From Patescibacteria group bacterium (lineage in GTDB: Bacteria > Patescibacteriota > UBA1384 > UBA12157 > JAENIV01), in NCBI GenBank assembly GCA_023485405.1, contig JAMCZU010000011.1, positions 1 through 35,886 of the forward strand: a stretch of 35,886 bases of DNA, given 5' to 3'. Positions 1 through 7,357 of the stretch are shown here, piece by piece. The position numbers were made by a program, and so were the translations under genes. The first letter of the stretch is position 1, and every line of letters starts with the position of its first letter. The notes under the pieces were generated by a model. The model searched no databases and had not been told where the DNA came from. It saw only the letters and a list, made by a program, of their open reading frames with translations.

Positions 1-516
1 GCAATGATTTCAAAAGCCGATTTAGGCATTCGTCATATTTTGCCGATTTTTCCGTTTCTCTTTGTTTTTATTGCTAAATCGATTAATTTAATTGATTTTA
101 GAAAAATTAAGTTAGCAACAATTGCCTTTTGTTTGCTGATTGTTTGGTATCTAGGTTCGGCTATAATTTCCTTTCCGAATTATCTGGCTTATTTCAATGA
201 ATTTGCCTTTGGTTCTAAAAATGGATATAAAATTCTAGCTGATTCTAATTTGGATTGGGGACAGGATATTTATCGAATTAAAAAATATCTTGATGATCAT
301 AACATTAAAAAAGTATATATTGTTTATCCTTGGGATGGTGATGTGGCTTTAAATTATTATGGTATTAACTTTGAACCATTAACTCCTGATATGAAGAATG
401 TAAAGGGTCCGGTGGTAATTTCAGTGACTTATCTTCAAACCGATGCTTACTTGTGGCTTAAAAAATATTCGTTCGAACAAATTACACCTGGAGTATTTCT
501 CTTTAATATACCTTGA
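1..516 (+). CDS. C-terminal part of a membrane glycosyltransferase (GT39/PMT-like)
   Basis: The reading frame is open at the window edge, so the gene starts upstream and the ATG at 4 is probably internal. The visible 170 residues begin with DLGIRHILPIFPF, a segment typical of the late membrane part of GT39-type polyprenyl-phosphate-sugar transferases. Two hydrophobic helices follow (about residues 12-25 and 37-55), then a soluble tail with ADSNLDWGQD and a mixed alpha/beta end. Proteins of this kind move a sugar from a lipid carrier to an acceptor outside the membrane. The stop codon lies inside the -35 box of the tRNA-Pro promoter. The family is read from motif resemblance only; the catalytic N-terminal loop is outside the window. 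Confidence 0.55.
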   Translation, partial: AMISKADLGIRHILPIFPFLFVFIAKSINLIDFRKIKLATIAFCLLIVWYLGSAIISFPNYLAYFNEFAFGSKNGYKILADSNLDWGQDIYRIKKYLDDHNIKKVYIVYPWDGDVALNYYGINFEPLTPDMKNVKGPVVISVTYLQTDAYLWLKKYSFEQITPGVFLFNIP

Positions 517-541
517 TTTTTGCTTAAGCGACAGGTATAAT
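513..541 (+). promoter_or_regulatory. Sigma70-like promoter of tRNA-Pro
   Basis: TTGATT (513-518), 17-bp spacer, TATAAT (536-541), about 18 bp before the tRNA. The -35 box overlaps the TGA stop of the preceding gene. Confidence 0.75.
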
Positions 542-558
542 GTATACTTAGAGAGTCT

Positions 559-649
<91 letters not shown>

Positions 650-653
<4 letters not shown>

Positions 654-689
654 AATCCAGGTCAGATATACTTTTAATCCAGGTCAGAT
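650..689 (+). repeat. Two 18-bp direct repeats
   Basis: TTTTAATCCAGGTCAGAT occurs at 650-667 and again at 672-689, a 22-bp period separated by ATAC. The first copy overlaps the T run of the preceding hairpin. No protein gene covers this stretch. Confidence 0.85.
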
Positions 690-711
690 GGTTATAGCGT
701 TTGACCGGTGA

Positions 712-728
712 GTCGCGTCTGACGCGAC
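712..728 (+). repeat. GC-rich perfect hairpin
   Basis: GTCGCGT-CTG-ACGCGAC, 7 bp. Just before it, GCGTTTGAC (about 698-706) is the reverse complement of GTCAAACGC in the 634-650 hairpin, so the 634-728 stretch could fold in more than one way. It stands out as GC-rich in an AT-rich neighbourhood. Confidence 0.7.
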
Positions 729-745
729 CGTTATGGTCATAAAAA

Positions 746-1021
746 ATGTATTATACCTATATTTTAATTAGTGAAAAAGATCACGGTTTGTATATTGGTT
801 TTACTAGTGATCTAGAAAAAAGAATTAAACGTCATCTCTCTGGTCAGGTGACTGCTACAAAAAATCGTTTACCTTTGAAATTAATTTTTTATGAAGGTTT
901 TTTAAATAAAAATGATGCCGAATCCAGAGAAAAATATTTAAAAAGTGGTTATGGCAGAAAGAACCTATATAAAATGCTTCAGAGAACATTAAAAAGATTT
1001 AAATTTGCGGGTATAGCATAG
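746..1021 (+). CDS. GIY-YIG domain endonuclease-like protein (UvrC N-terminal-like, YhbQ/URI type)
   Basis: A 91-residue single-domain protein. YYTYILISEKDHGLYIGFT is the GIY-YIG strand pair in its YTYIL/LYIG form. R26 and the ESREKYLKSGYGRKNL helix hold the conserved Arg and Glu of the active site. The family includes homing endonucleases and small nucleases acting on branched or damaged DNA; single-domain members are common in CPR genomes and their role is unknown. ATG 746 has no clear ribosome site. The last 15 bases, including the TAG stop, lie inside tRNA-Gly, so FAGIA is encoded by the tRNA acceptor and D-arm sequence. The domain call is firm; expression is uncertain. Confidence 0.8.
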   Translation: MYYTYILISEKDHGLYIGFTSDLEKRIKRHLSGQVTATKNRLPLKLIFYEGFLNKNDAESREKYLKSGYGRKNLYKMLQRTLKRFKFAGIA

Positions 1022-1080
1022 AGGCAATGCACTTGGTTTCCAACCAAGCTAGAGGGGTCCGATTCCCCTTACCCGCTCCA
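1007..1080 (+). tRNA. tRNA-Gly (anticodon TCC)
   Basis: The acceptor stem GCGGGTA pairs with TACCCGC (1070-1076). The anticodon stem CTTGG/CCAAG holds the loop TTTCCAA, giving TCC. Discriminator T1077 and encoded CCA 1078-1080. Its 5' 15 bases overlap the end of the GIY-YIG ORF. Confidence 0.95.
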
Positions 1081-1100
1081 AGATTATGGAAAGATGCATA

Positions 1101-1129
1101 TTTACAATTTACGAACTATAGAGCATAAT
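1101..1129 (+). promoter_or_regulatory. Probable promoter of the HTH/LAGLIDADG-like gene
   Basis: TTTACA (1101-1106), 17-bp spacer, CATAAT (1124-1129), each 5/6 to consensus, 26 bp before the ATG. Confidence 0.55.
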
Positions 1130-1155
1130 GTAAGTAAACTGACGATAGGAAAAAT

Positions 1156-1815
1156 ATGAGATTGCAAGATAAAATTAAAGCTATAGAATTGCGTAAACAG
1201 GGTTATAGTTATAACGAAATAAAGAAAATAGTTCCGAATCTTTCAAAAAGTACGCTTTCAAGTTGGGTCAAAAATGTCGAATTATCTTACTCTCAAAAGC
1301 AAAGGATATTAAGTCGAGTAAAAAATGGTTTGGCTAAAGCAAGGATAAAGGGTGCTTGGGCGAATAAAATAAAATCTAAAATAAGAATTAAAAACATCTC
1401 TCAAGAGGCTCAAAAAGAATTTGCAAAATTAGCTAAAAAATCATTATTTTTAATAGGAATGAGTCTTTATTGGGCAGAAGGTAGTAAGAAAAATAGAAGA
1501 TTTGAATTTATTAATTCTGATCCTGAAATGATTAGCCTTATGATGCGTTGGCTAAGAGAAATTTGCCAAATTCGTAACGATCAGATAATTATTCGTATTT
1601 ATATACACGAGTTTTATAAAAACGAAAATTGTGAAAAATTTTGGGCGGAAATAACTGGGTTATCTTTAGATAATTTTGCTTCAACCGTTTATAAGCCTAC
1701 ACCCCATTTAATAAAAAGAAATAAAGATTATAAAGGATGTTGCAGAATTGAAGTAAGAGGTAGTGAACTTTTTTGGAAAGTCATGGCTTGGCAAAAATTA
1801 ATCATAAATTTATAA
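1156..1815 (+). CDS. HTH plus LAGLIDADG-like hypothetical protein
   Basis: A 219-residue protein. Residues 1-45 read as a resolvase/transposase-type helix-turn-helix (AIELRKQGYSYNEIKKIV, then SKSTLSSWVKNV). A basic linker follows (about 55-90). Residues 95-210 carry LFLIGMSLYWAEGSK and INSDPEMISLMMRWLRE, which resemble a divergent single LAGLIDADG/WhiA-like fold with the acidic residue in WAEG. The architecture recurs as an unnamed CPR protein; it could be a DNA-binding regulator or a degenerate homing endonuclease. ATG 1156 has AGGA five bases upstream. It starts after tRNA-Gly and stops 3 bp before tRNA-Arg, so it is probably co-transcribed with that tRNA. The function is not known. Confidence 0.65.
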   Translation: MRLQDKIKAIELRKQGYSYNEIKKIVPNLSKSTLSSWVKNVELSYSQKQRILSRVKNGLAKARIKGAWANKIKSKIRIKNISQEAQKEFAKLAKKSLFLIGMSLYWAEGSKKNRRFEFINSDPEMISLMMRWLREICQIRNDQIIIRIYIHEFYKNENCEKFWAEITGLSLDNFASTVYKPTPHLIKRNKDYKGCCRIEVRGSELFWKVMAWQKLIINL

Positions 1816-1818
1816 ATT

Positions 1819-1893
1819 GCCCTCGTGGTGAAATGGATATCACGCTAGACTTCGGATCTAGCGTTAGGGGTTCGAATCCTCTCGAGGGCGCCA
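1819..1893 (+). tRNA. tRNA-Arg (anticodon TCG)
   Basis: The acceptor stem GCCCTCG pairs with CGAGGGC (1883-1889). The anticodon stem CTAGA/TCTAG carries the loop CTTCGGA, giving TCG. Discriminator G1890, encoded CCA 1891-1893. Confidence 0.95.
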
Positions 1894-1912
1894 AAATACT
1901 AAGTTGATAATT

Positions 1913-1933
1913 TCAGCAAAAAGCTGATTTTTT
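1913..1933 (+). terminator. Weak intrinsic terminator after tRNA-Arg
   Basis: TCAGC-AAAAA-GCTGA followed by TTTTTT. The stem is only 5 bp, so the call is tentative; it would separate the tRNA unit from pyruvate kinase. Confidence 0.45.
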
Positions 1934-1968
1934 AGTTGTTAATATTTAAAATGCTAGAGTGAGGTAAC

Positions 1969-2994
1969 TTGCAAGTCAAAATAATTTGTACCATTGGACC
2001 CAATTCCGAGTCTGAAGAAAAGATTAAAGATTTAGTTTCAGCTGGAATGAACATTGCCCGATTTAATTTTTCACATGATGGTCATGAAATTCAGGGTAAA
2101 AGAATTAATTTGGTGAAATTTTGGGCAAAAAAACTTAAAAAAGATGTTAAAATACTTTGCGATTTACAGGGTCCCAAAATTAGAATCGCGGATTTTAAAA
2201 ATTATCCTTTAAAAATTAAAGATGGCCAAAATATTATTTTAGTCACTAATGTTTGTAAAAATATTAAGCCTAATGAAATTGTGATTGTAGATCCTTATCT
2301 TCATGGTGATGTTAAGCCTCAAGATATCATTTTAATTGATGATGGTTCGATTGAACTTGTGGTTACAAAAGCTGTTAACCATCGAATATATTGTAAAGTG
2401 ATCCGTGGCGGAGACATTTATCCAAAAAAGGGAGTTAACCTTCCTTTGACTCAAACAACAACGGCCTCGATCACAAATAAAGATATTAAAGATTTAAAGT
2501 TTATTTTAACTAAAAATCCTGATTGGGTGGCGATCTCTTTTGTTCAAGATGAAAAAGACGTTCAGAAAGTCAAAAAAATTATTGGGCAAAAAGATATTAA
2601 AGTAATGTGTAAAATTGAACGGGCGATTGCTTTTAAAAATATTATGGCAATTATTCAAGCAGCTGATGGGGTAATGGTGGCAAGAGGTGATTTAGGGGTG
2701 GAAATGCCCATTGAAAAATTACCAATTATTCAAAAGCAAATTATTAAATTTGCAAATTTTGCCGGGAAACCAGTCGTCACAGCAACCCATATGCTTTCTT
2801 CAATGATTAATGCGACTTTCCCAACCAGAGCCGAAGTAACGGATATTGCTAATGCAATTTTTGATGGCGCCGACGCTGTAATGCTTTCTAATGAAACTAC
2901 GGTTGGGAAGTACCCCGTTGAGGCATTGAAAGTAATGAAAAAAGTAGTTCGGGCGACAGAAAATTATGCTTTTTATCGAGAAAATAAGCTCTAG
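1969..2994 (+). CDS. pyk: Pyruvate kinase, short form without the C-terminal domain
   Basis: Converts phosphoenolpyruvate and ADP to pyruvate and ATP. The N-terminus VKIICTIGPNSES is the classic PK start and NIARFNFSHDGH follows. The B domain spans about residues 70-165. VMCKIER holds the catalytic Lys and metal-binding Glu, MVARGDLGVEMP the metal-binding Asp, and TATHMLSSMI and DAVMLSNETTVGKYPVEA close the barrel. The protein stops at 341 residues, where ordinary enzymes (about 470) continue into the allosteric C-terminal domain. A promoter and tRNA-His follow directly, with no sign of a frameshifted remainder. The start is TTG 1969 behind GAGG; the nearby ATG 1951 meets a stop after three codons. 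Confidence 0.92.
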   Translation: MQVKIICTIGPNSESEEKIKDLVSAGMNIARFNFSHDGHEIQGKRINLVKFWAKKLKKDVKILCDLQGPKIRIADFKNYPLKIKDGQNIILVTNVCKNIKPNEIVIVDPYLHGDVKPQDIILIDDGSIELVVTKAVNHRIYCKVIRGGDIYPKKGVNLPLTQTTTASITNKDIKDLKFILTKNPDWVAISFVQDEKDVQKVKKIIGQKDIKVMCKIERAIAFKNIMAIIQAADGVMVARGDLGVEMPIEKLPIIQKQIIKFANFAGKPVVTATHMLSSMINATFPTRAEVTDIANAIFDGADAVMLSNETTVGKYPVEALKVMKKVVRATENYAFYRENKL

Positions 2995-3000
2995 ATTTTC

Positions 3001-3029
3001 TTGAGAAAAAACAATAGTTCTGTTAAAAT
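3001..3029 (+). promoter_or_regulatory. Promoter of tRNA-His (and probably the downstream ATPase)
   Basis: TTGAGA (3001-3006), 17-bp spacer, TAAAAT (3024-3029). The expected transcription start is a few bases before the tRNA. Confidence 0.75.
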
Positions 3030-3039
3030 AATATCAGAT

Positions 3040-3117
3040 GGTGGCTGTAGCTTAGCGGCTTAAAGCACTTGGATGTGGCCCAAGAGATCGTGGGTTCGAA
3101 TCCCATCAGCCACCCCA
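3040..3117 (+). tRNA. tRNA-His (anticodon GTG)
   Basis: G-1 at 3040 faces C73 at 3114, the hallmark of tRNA-His. The acceptor stem GTGGCTG pairs with CAGCCAC (3107-3113). The anticodon stem CTTGG/CCAAG holds the loop ATGTGGC, giving GTG. Encoded CCA at 3115-3117. Confidence 0.96.
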
Positions 3118-3143
3118 ATAAAATTTAGTCAAAGGAGGGTGAA

Positions 3144-3182
3144 ATGTTCTATATAATTATTAGTTATACTATCAAAGAGTAA
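3144..3182 (+). CDS. Putative 12-residue leader peptide before the P-type ATPase
   Basis: ATG 3144 follows AAAGGAGGG (3131-3139), one of the strongest ribosome sites in the window. It opens a 12-codon frame (MFYIIISYTIKE) ending in TAA at 3180-3182, two bases before the ATPase ATG. The ATPase has no comparable site of its own, so its translation probably depends on coupling to this mini-ORF. Whether the peptide itself matters cannot be told. No rare-codon run or attenuator hairpin is obvious. Confidence 0.5.
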   Translation: MFYIIISYTIKE

Positions 3183-3184
3183 AA

Positions 3185-5623
3185 ATGTCTAAGATAGTTG
3201 GTCTAAATGAAAATCAAGTTTTAGGACTACGCCTTCAATTTGGTGAAAATGTTCTTTTAGTAAAGAAAGAAATTTCTTGGACTACAATTCTTTGGGCTCA
3301 ATTTAAATCGCCGATCATTTATATTTTACTTGCTGTGGGGGGAATATCTTTTTTGATGGGAGAAAAAATTGATGGCAGTTTGACTTTAGCCGTACTGGTG
3401 GTCAATGTCCTGATGGGTTTTTATCAAGAATACAGTGCCCATAAAACTTTAGAAGCTTTAAGAAGATTAATTAAACCCAAAACGGTTGTTATTCGCGATG
3501 GCAAAAGAATTGAAATAGATGCCAAAGAATTAGTACCTGGTGACTATGTAGTTTTGAGTTCTGGAGATAAAGTTCCGGCCGATGGTAGCTTAATTGAAGC
3601 AAGCAAGATCTTGGTCAATGAGGCAATTTTAACCGGCGAAGAAGAGGCAATCCCCAAATTTGAAATTGGTAGTCCAAATTTATTTATGGGGACAATCATT
3701 GTTTCAGGTAAAGGTGTGATGAAAGTTGAAAAAATAGGTCGAGCGACAGAAATGGGTAAAATTGGCCAAAGTCTAGAAGAAATTACTGAAAAAGAAACCC
3801 CTTTGCAAATTCGAATCAATGCTTTTATAAAAAATTTAGCTTGGATTATTCTTACAATTTGTATTTTAATTTTTATTCTTGGTATTTGGCATGGCGAAAA
3901 TATCTGGGAAATGCTTAAACTTTCGATTATTCTATCAATCACCGCTCTACCAGAGGCTTTGCCAATTGCCTTAACGGTAATTTTAGCCTTGGGAATGAGA
4001 AAAATTTTAAAAAGAAATGGTTTGGTACGAAAGCTTTTATCGATTGAGGCTTTGGGTTCAACTTCGGTTATTTGTACCGACAAAACTGGGACTTTGACCG
4101 AAGGAAATATGAAAGTGGTAAAATTTGACGTGGCTGATAAAGAAAGAAGTTTGCAAGTGTTAGTACTAAATAACGAACAAAAATCAAGTTTGGAAATTGC
4201 TCTTTGGAATTATGCTGAAAAAGTTGATAAACAAAGTCCTCAGGAAATTTATGATCAATATGAAAAGATTGATGAAGAACCATTTGACAGTGAAAAAAAA
4301 TATTCAATGAGTATCAACCGTATTGATGGAGAAAATGTTGCTTTGTTAATGGGAGCGCCAGAAAAAATAATTTCTTTTTGCAATTTAAATGAAAAAAAGA
4401 AAAAAGACATTTTGGCAAAAATCGATCTATGGGCCAATGAAGGTTTGAGAATTTTAGGCTTGGCTTATAAAAAAGATGGTAATTTGGTGGGGGAAAAGAA
4501 AGATTTTCAATATTTAGGATTAGTTGGTCTGCAAGATCCGATTAGGGCAGAAGTAAAAGAAGTCATTGCTACTACTCAAAATGCGGGTATTAAAATAAAA
4601 ATTGTCACTGGTGATTATCGTAAAACTGCCGAGAGAGTGGCAGCCAGCCTTGGTTTTAAAATTGAGGCTGATAATGTGATTGAAGGTCAAGCACTAGAAG
4701 AAATGTCAGACGAGGAACTCAAATTATGCGTCGAAAAGACAATTCTTTTTACTCGAGTTTTACCGCATCAAAAACTTAAAATTGTCAAAGCTCTACAAGA
4801 AAATGGTGAAGTGGTGGCGATGACTGGTGACGGGGTAAATGACGCTCCGGCTTTAAAAAAATCTGACATTGGGATTGCTGTTGGTGGCGCCACTGACGTG
4901 GCTAAAGAAGCGAGTGATTTAATTTTACTTGATAGTAATTTTAAAACTATCGTGGCAGCTTGTGAGGAAGGAAGATTAATTTTATCAAACATTAAAAAGG
5001 TTGTTGGTTATGTCTTGTCAAATTCATTTGCCGGGATTATTTTAATTTTTGGCGCGATTATTTTAGATTTACCAGCACCATTAGTGGTAGTTCAAATTTT
5101 ATGGATCAATCTTATTTGTGATGGTCCACCGGACATCCTTTTAGGCTTTGAACCGAAAGAAAATGATTTAATGGAGCGAAGACCTAAAGGAATCCAAAAA
5201 GAAGGTTTGATTAATCGTCAGATGAAATTTTTGATTTTTATTACTAGTTCAACAATTGGCTTGTTGTCTTTATTGATTTTTTGGTACTATAAAAATGTAA
5301 CAAATGATTTGACTTTATCAAGGACAATTGTTTTTGCGGCACTGGCATTAGTAAGCTTAGTTTATGTTCTTTCGTTTAAGAATTTAAAAAAATCGATTTT
5401 TACAACTGAAAACTTTTTTGCCAATACTTATTTATTTTATGGTTTAATTTATGGATTTTTATTGATTTTAGTTGCAATTTATGTACCATTTTTTAATAAT
5501 TTATTAAAGACAACACCATTGCAATTTAGTCATTGGTTACCTGTTTTATCGGTGGCATTTATTACCACATTTTTTATAGAAATAGTAAAATATATTGGGA
5601 ATAAAAAATATGAATACCATTGA
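3185..5623 (+). CDS. P2-type cation-transporting ATPase (Ca2+/H+-ATPase-like)
   Basis: An 812-residue ion pump of the SERCA/PMR1-like group. M1-M2 lie at about residues 40-90. The A domain contains NEAILTGEEEAIPK, where the usual TGES is TGEE. M4 carries the ion-site motif PEALP. CTDKTGTLTEGN holds the phosphorylated Asp, GDGVNDAPALKKSDIG the hinge, and M6 reads WINLICDGPPD with the Asn and Asp that bind ions in Ca2+ pumps. The C-terminal membrane bundle is present. PEALP and the M6 residues fit Ca2+ or Mn2+, but H+ or Na+ cannot be excluded. Translation probably couples to the 3144 leader. The stop overlaps the ABC ATPase start by 14 bases, suggesting one operon through 7357. Several minus-strand ORFs here are shadows. 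Confidence 0.9.
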   Translation: MSKIVGLNENQVLGLRLQFGENVLLVKKEISWTTILWAQFKSPIIYILLAVGGISFLMGEKIDGSLTLAVLVVNVLMGFYQEYSAHKTLEALRRLIKPKTVVIRDGKRIEIDAKELVPGDYVVLSSGDKVPADGSLIEASKILVNEAILTGEEEAIPKFEIGSPNLFMGTIIVSGKGVMKVEKIGRATEMGKIGQSLEEITEKETPLQIRINAFIKNLAWIILTICILIFILGIWHGENIWEMLKLSIILSITALPEALPIALTVILALGMRKILKRNGLVRKLLSIEALGSTSVICTDKTGTLTEGNMKVVKFDVADKERSLQVLVLNNEQKSSLEIALWNYAEKVDKQSPQEIYDQYEKIDEEPFDSEKKYSMSINRIDGENVALLMGAPEKIISFCNLNEKKKKDILAKIDLWANEGLRILGLAYKKDGNLVGEKKDFQYLGLVGLQDPIRAEVKEVIATTQNAGIKIKIVTGDYRKTAERVAASLGFKIEADNVIEGQALEEMSDEELKLCVEKTILFTRVLPHQKLKIVKALQENGEVVAMTGDGVNDAPALKKSDIGIAVGGATDVAKEASDLILLDSNFKTIVAACEEGRLILSNIKKVVGYVLSNSFAGIILIFGAIILDLPAPLVVVQILWINLICDGPPDILLGFEPKENDLMERRPKGIQKEGLINRQMKFLIFITSSTIGLLSLLIFWYYKNVTNDLTLSRTIVFAALALVSLVYVLSFKNLKKSIFTTENFFANTYLFYGLIYGFLLILVAIYVPFFNNLLKTTPLQFSHWLPVLSVAFITTFFIEIVKYIGNKKYEYH

Positions 5624-6551
5624 AGTTAAAAATCTAAAAAAATATTTTGGTAAAACCAAAGCGGTTGATGATATTTCGTTTGAAGTTCGTAGAGGTGAAA
5701 TTTTCGGATTTCTAGGACCCAATGGAGCAGGTAAGACAACTACTATTCGTTGTCTTTTGGGTTTTATTCAACCAACCGAAGGTTCAATAAAGATTTTAGA
5801 TCATGATCTAACTCAAAAAAACTTTTTTATTAAAGAAAAAGTTGGTTATCTTTCTGGTGACGTTCGTCTTTATGATGGGTGGACGGGTGAAGATCACATT
5901 AAATTTTTAGAGTCTTTGCGCCGTGGACAGAAGTCTATTTCTCAAAAATTAGTTTCCGATCTTAATTTTAATCCAAAAATAAAATTTAAATCCCTCTCAT
6001 CTGGTAACAAGCAAAAACTTGGACTTATTTTGGCCTTGAGCTTCCAGCCAGAACTAATTATTATGGACGAACCAACGGTTGGTTTGGATCCACTTCTTCA
6101 AAATACTATTTATGAGATTTTGGAGGAATTCAAAAAACAAGGGACGACAATATTTATGTCTTCTCATAATTTAGCGGAGGTTGATCGTTTATGTAACCGG
6201 GTGGGTATTATTAAAGATGGTAAATTAATGACCATTGAAGGCATTCAAGAGTTAAAAGATAAAAGAATGCACGTGGTTAAAGTTTATCTTAATGGTCCAT
6301 TCAACCAGCAAGATTTTGTTTTTGACAGTATTGAAATTCAAAAAGAATTACCTGGAGGATTAGAATTAGGAGTCAGAGGTGATATTAATCCTTTAATTCA
6401 AAAGTTGGGAAGTTACAATGTTCGTGAATTAGAAATTACCCATGCCTCTTTAGAAGAAATCTTTTTGGAATTTTACGGTGCTTCAACTAATTATTTAGAA
6501 AACAAAAATCAAAACAAAAGTGATTTATTAGAAATTCCCAAAATGGAGTAA
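5610..6551 (+). CDS. ABC-2 type exporter, ATP-binding subunit
   Basis: The nucleotide-binding subunit of a two-gene exporter. Walker A is GPNGAGKTTT, the signature LSSGNKQKLGL, Walker B LIIMDEPTVGLDP and the H-loop MSSHNL. Residues from about 215 form the extra C-terminal domain common in CcmA/NatA-like subunits. ATG 5610 is preferred over the in-frame TTG 5595 because the protein then begins MNTIEVKNLKKYF, the normal family start. It overlaps the P-type ATPase by 14 bases and is followed after 2 bp by the permease. The substrate is unknown. Confidence 0.9.
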   Translation: MNTIEVKNLKKYFGKTKAVDDISFEVRRGEIFGFLGPNGAGKTTTIRCLLGFIQPTEGSIKILDHDLTQKNFFIKEKVGYLSGDVRLYDGWTGEDHIKFLESLRRGQKSISQKLVSDLNFNPKIKFKSLSSGNKQKLGLILALSFQPELIIMDEPTVGLDPLLQNTIYEILEEFKKQGTTIFMSSHNLAEVDRLCNRVGIIKDGKLMTIEGIQELKDKRMHVVKVYLNGPFNQQDFVFDSIEIQKELPGGLELGVRGDINPLIQKLGSYNVRELEITHASLEEIFLEFYGASTNYLENKNQNKSDLLEIPKME

Positions 6552-6553
6552 GA

Positions 6554-7357
6554 ATGTTTGCAATTTTTTCTCGAGCAATTAAAGACCGAAGGATAATCAT
6601 TTTAATTTATTGTTTGGCTGGTGTTGCTTTTCTTTGGATGTATATTGCTTTATTTCCGGCTTTTAAAGACCAATCAGCAAGTATGGAACAATTATTGAAA
6701 AATTATCCCGAATCATTTCTAAAAGCGTTCAATGTTGACATTAAATCTTTTACTACTTTAGAGGGGTATTTAGCGACCGAACAGTTTTCTTTTATGTGGC
6801 CACTTTTGGCTATTTTTATGACTGTTGGTTTTGCGGCGGCCAGTTTTGCCGGTGAAATTGAAAGTGGTACGATTGAAATTTTGCTGGCGCAACCCCTCTC
6901 CAGGGCTCGGTTATTTATTGGTCGTTATTTAGCAGGCTTGGCAATGTTTATTGTTTTTGTTTTCTTTTCTATTTTTGCTGCTTTGCCTATTAGTGCGATT
7001 TATCATATAAATTTTAAAGCTGAAAATTTTGTTATGGTAGCTATTTTAGCTTTTTTATTTGGCTTGGCAATTTATAGTATTGCGATGTTTTTGTCGGCTC
7101 TTTTTTCTGATAAAGGAAAAGTTTTTTTCATTACAGGCGGTCTTTTAGTGGTGATGTATGTTCTAAATATTTTATCGGCGCTAAAAGAAAATTTAGCAGA
7201 CTTAAAGTATTTGTCGTTTTTTTATTATTTTAATCCTAACAAAGCCTTAATCTACAAAGAGATTGATAGTTGGTCTTATGTTGTTTTTTTGGGTCTCGCT
7301 TTTATTTTTACAATTTTAGGACTAATCATTTTTAGAAAAAGAGATATTACGACTTAA
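6554..7357 (+). CDS. ABC-2 type exporter, permease subunit
   Basis: A 267-residue membrane protein with about six hydrophobic helices (about residues 15-35, 75-95, 118-140, 150-175, 185-210 and 240-260). EIESGTIEILLAQPLSRARLFIGRY is the conserved ABC-2 cytosolic segment after the second helix. GGAG sits just upstream of ATG 6554. It partners the preceding ATPase. Its last 4 bases overlap the tail of the convergent deacetylase gene. The substrate cannot be inferred. Confidence 0.85.
   Translation: MFAIFSRAIKDRRIIILIYCLAGVAFLWMYIALFPAFKDQSASMEQLLKNYPESFLKAFNVDIKSFTTLEGYLATEQFSFMWPLLAIFMTVGFAAASFAGEIESGTIEILLAQPLSRARLFIGRYLAGLAMFIVFVFFSIFAALPISAIYHINFKAENFVMVAILAFLFGLAIYSIAMFLSALFSDKGKVFFITGGLLVVMYVLNILSALKENLADLKYLSFFYYFNPNKALIYKEIDSWSYVVFLGLAFIFTILGLIIFRKRDITT

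Noticed and set aside
3544-4083. Minus-strand ORF of 179 codons
   Set aside because: Antisense shadow of the P2-type ATPase; no ribosome site and no recognisable motif.
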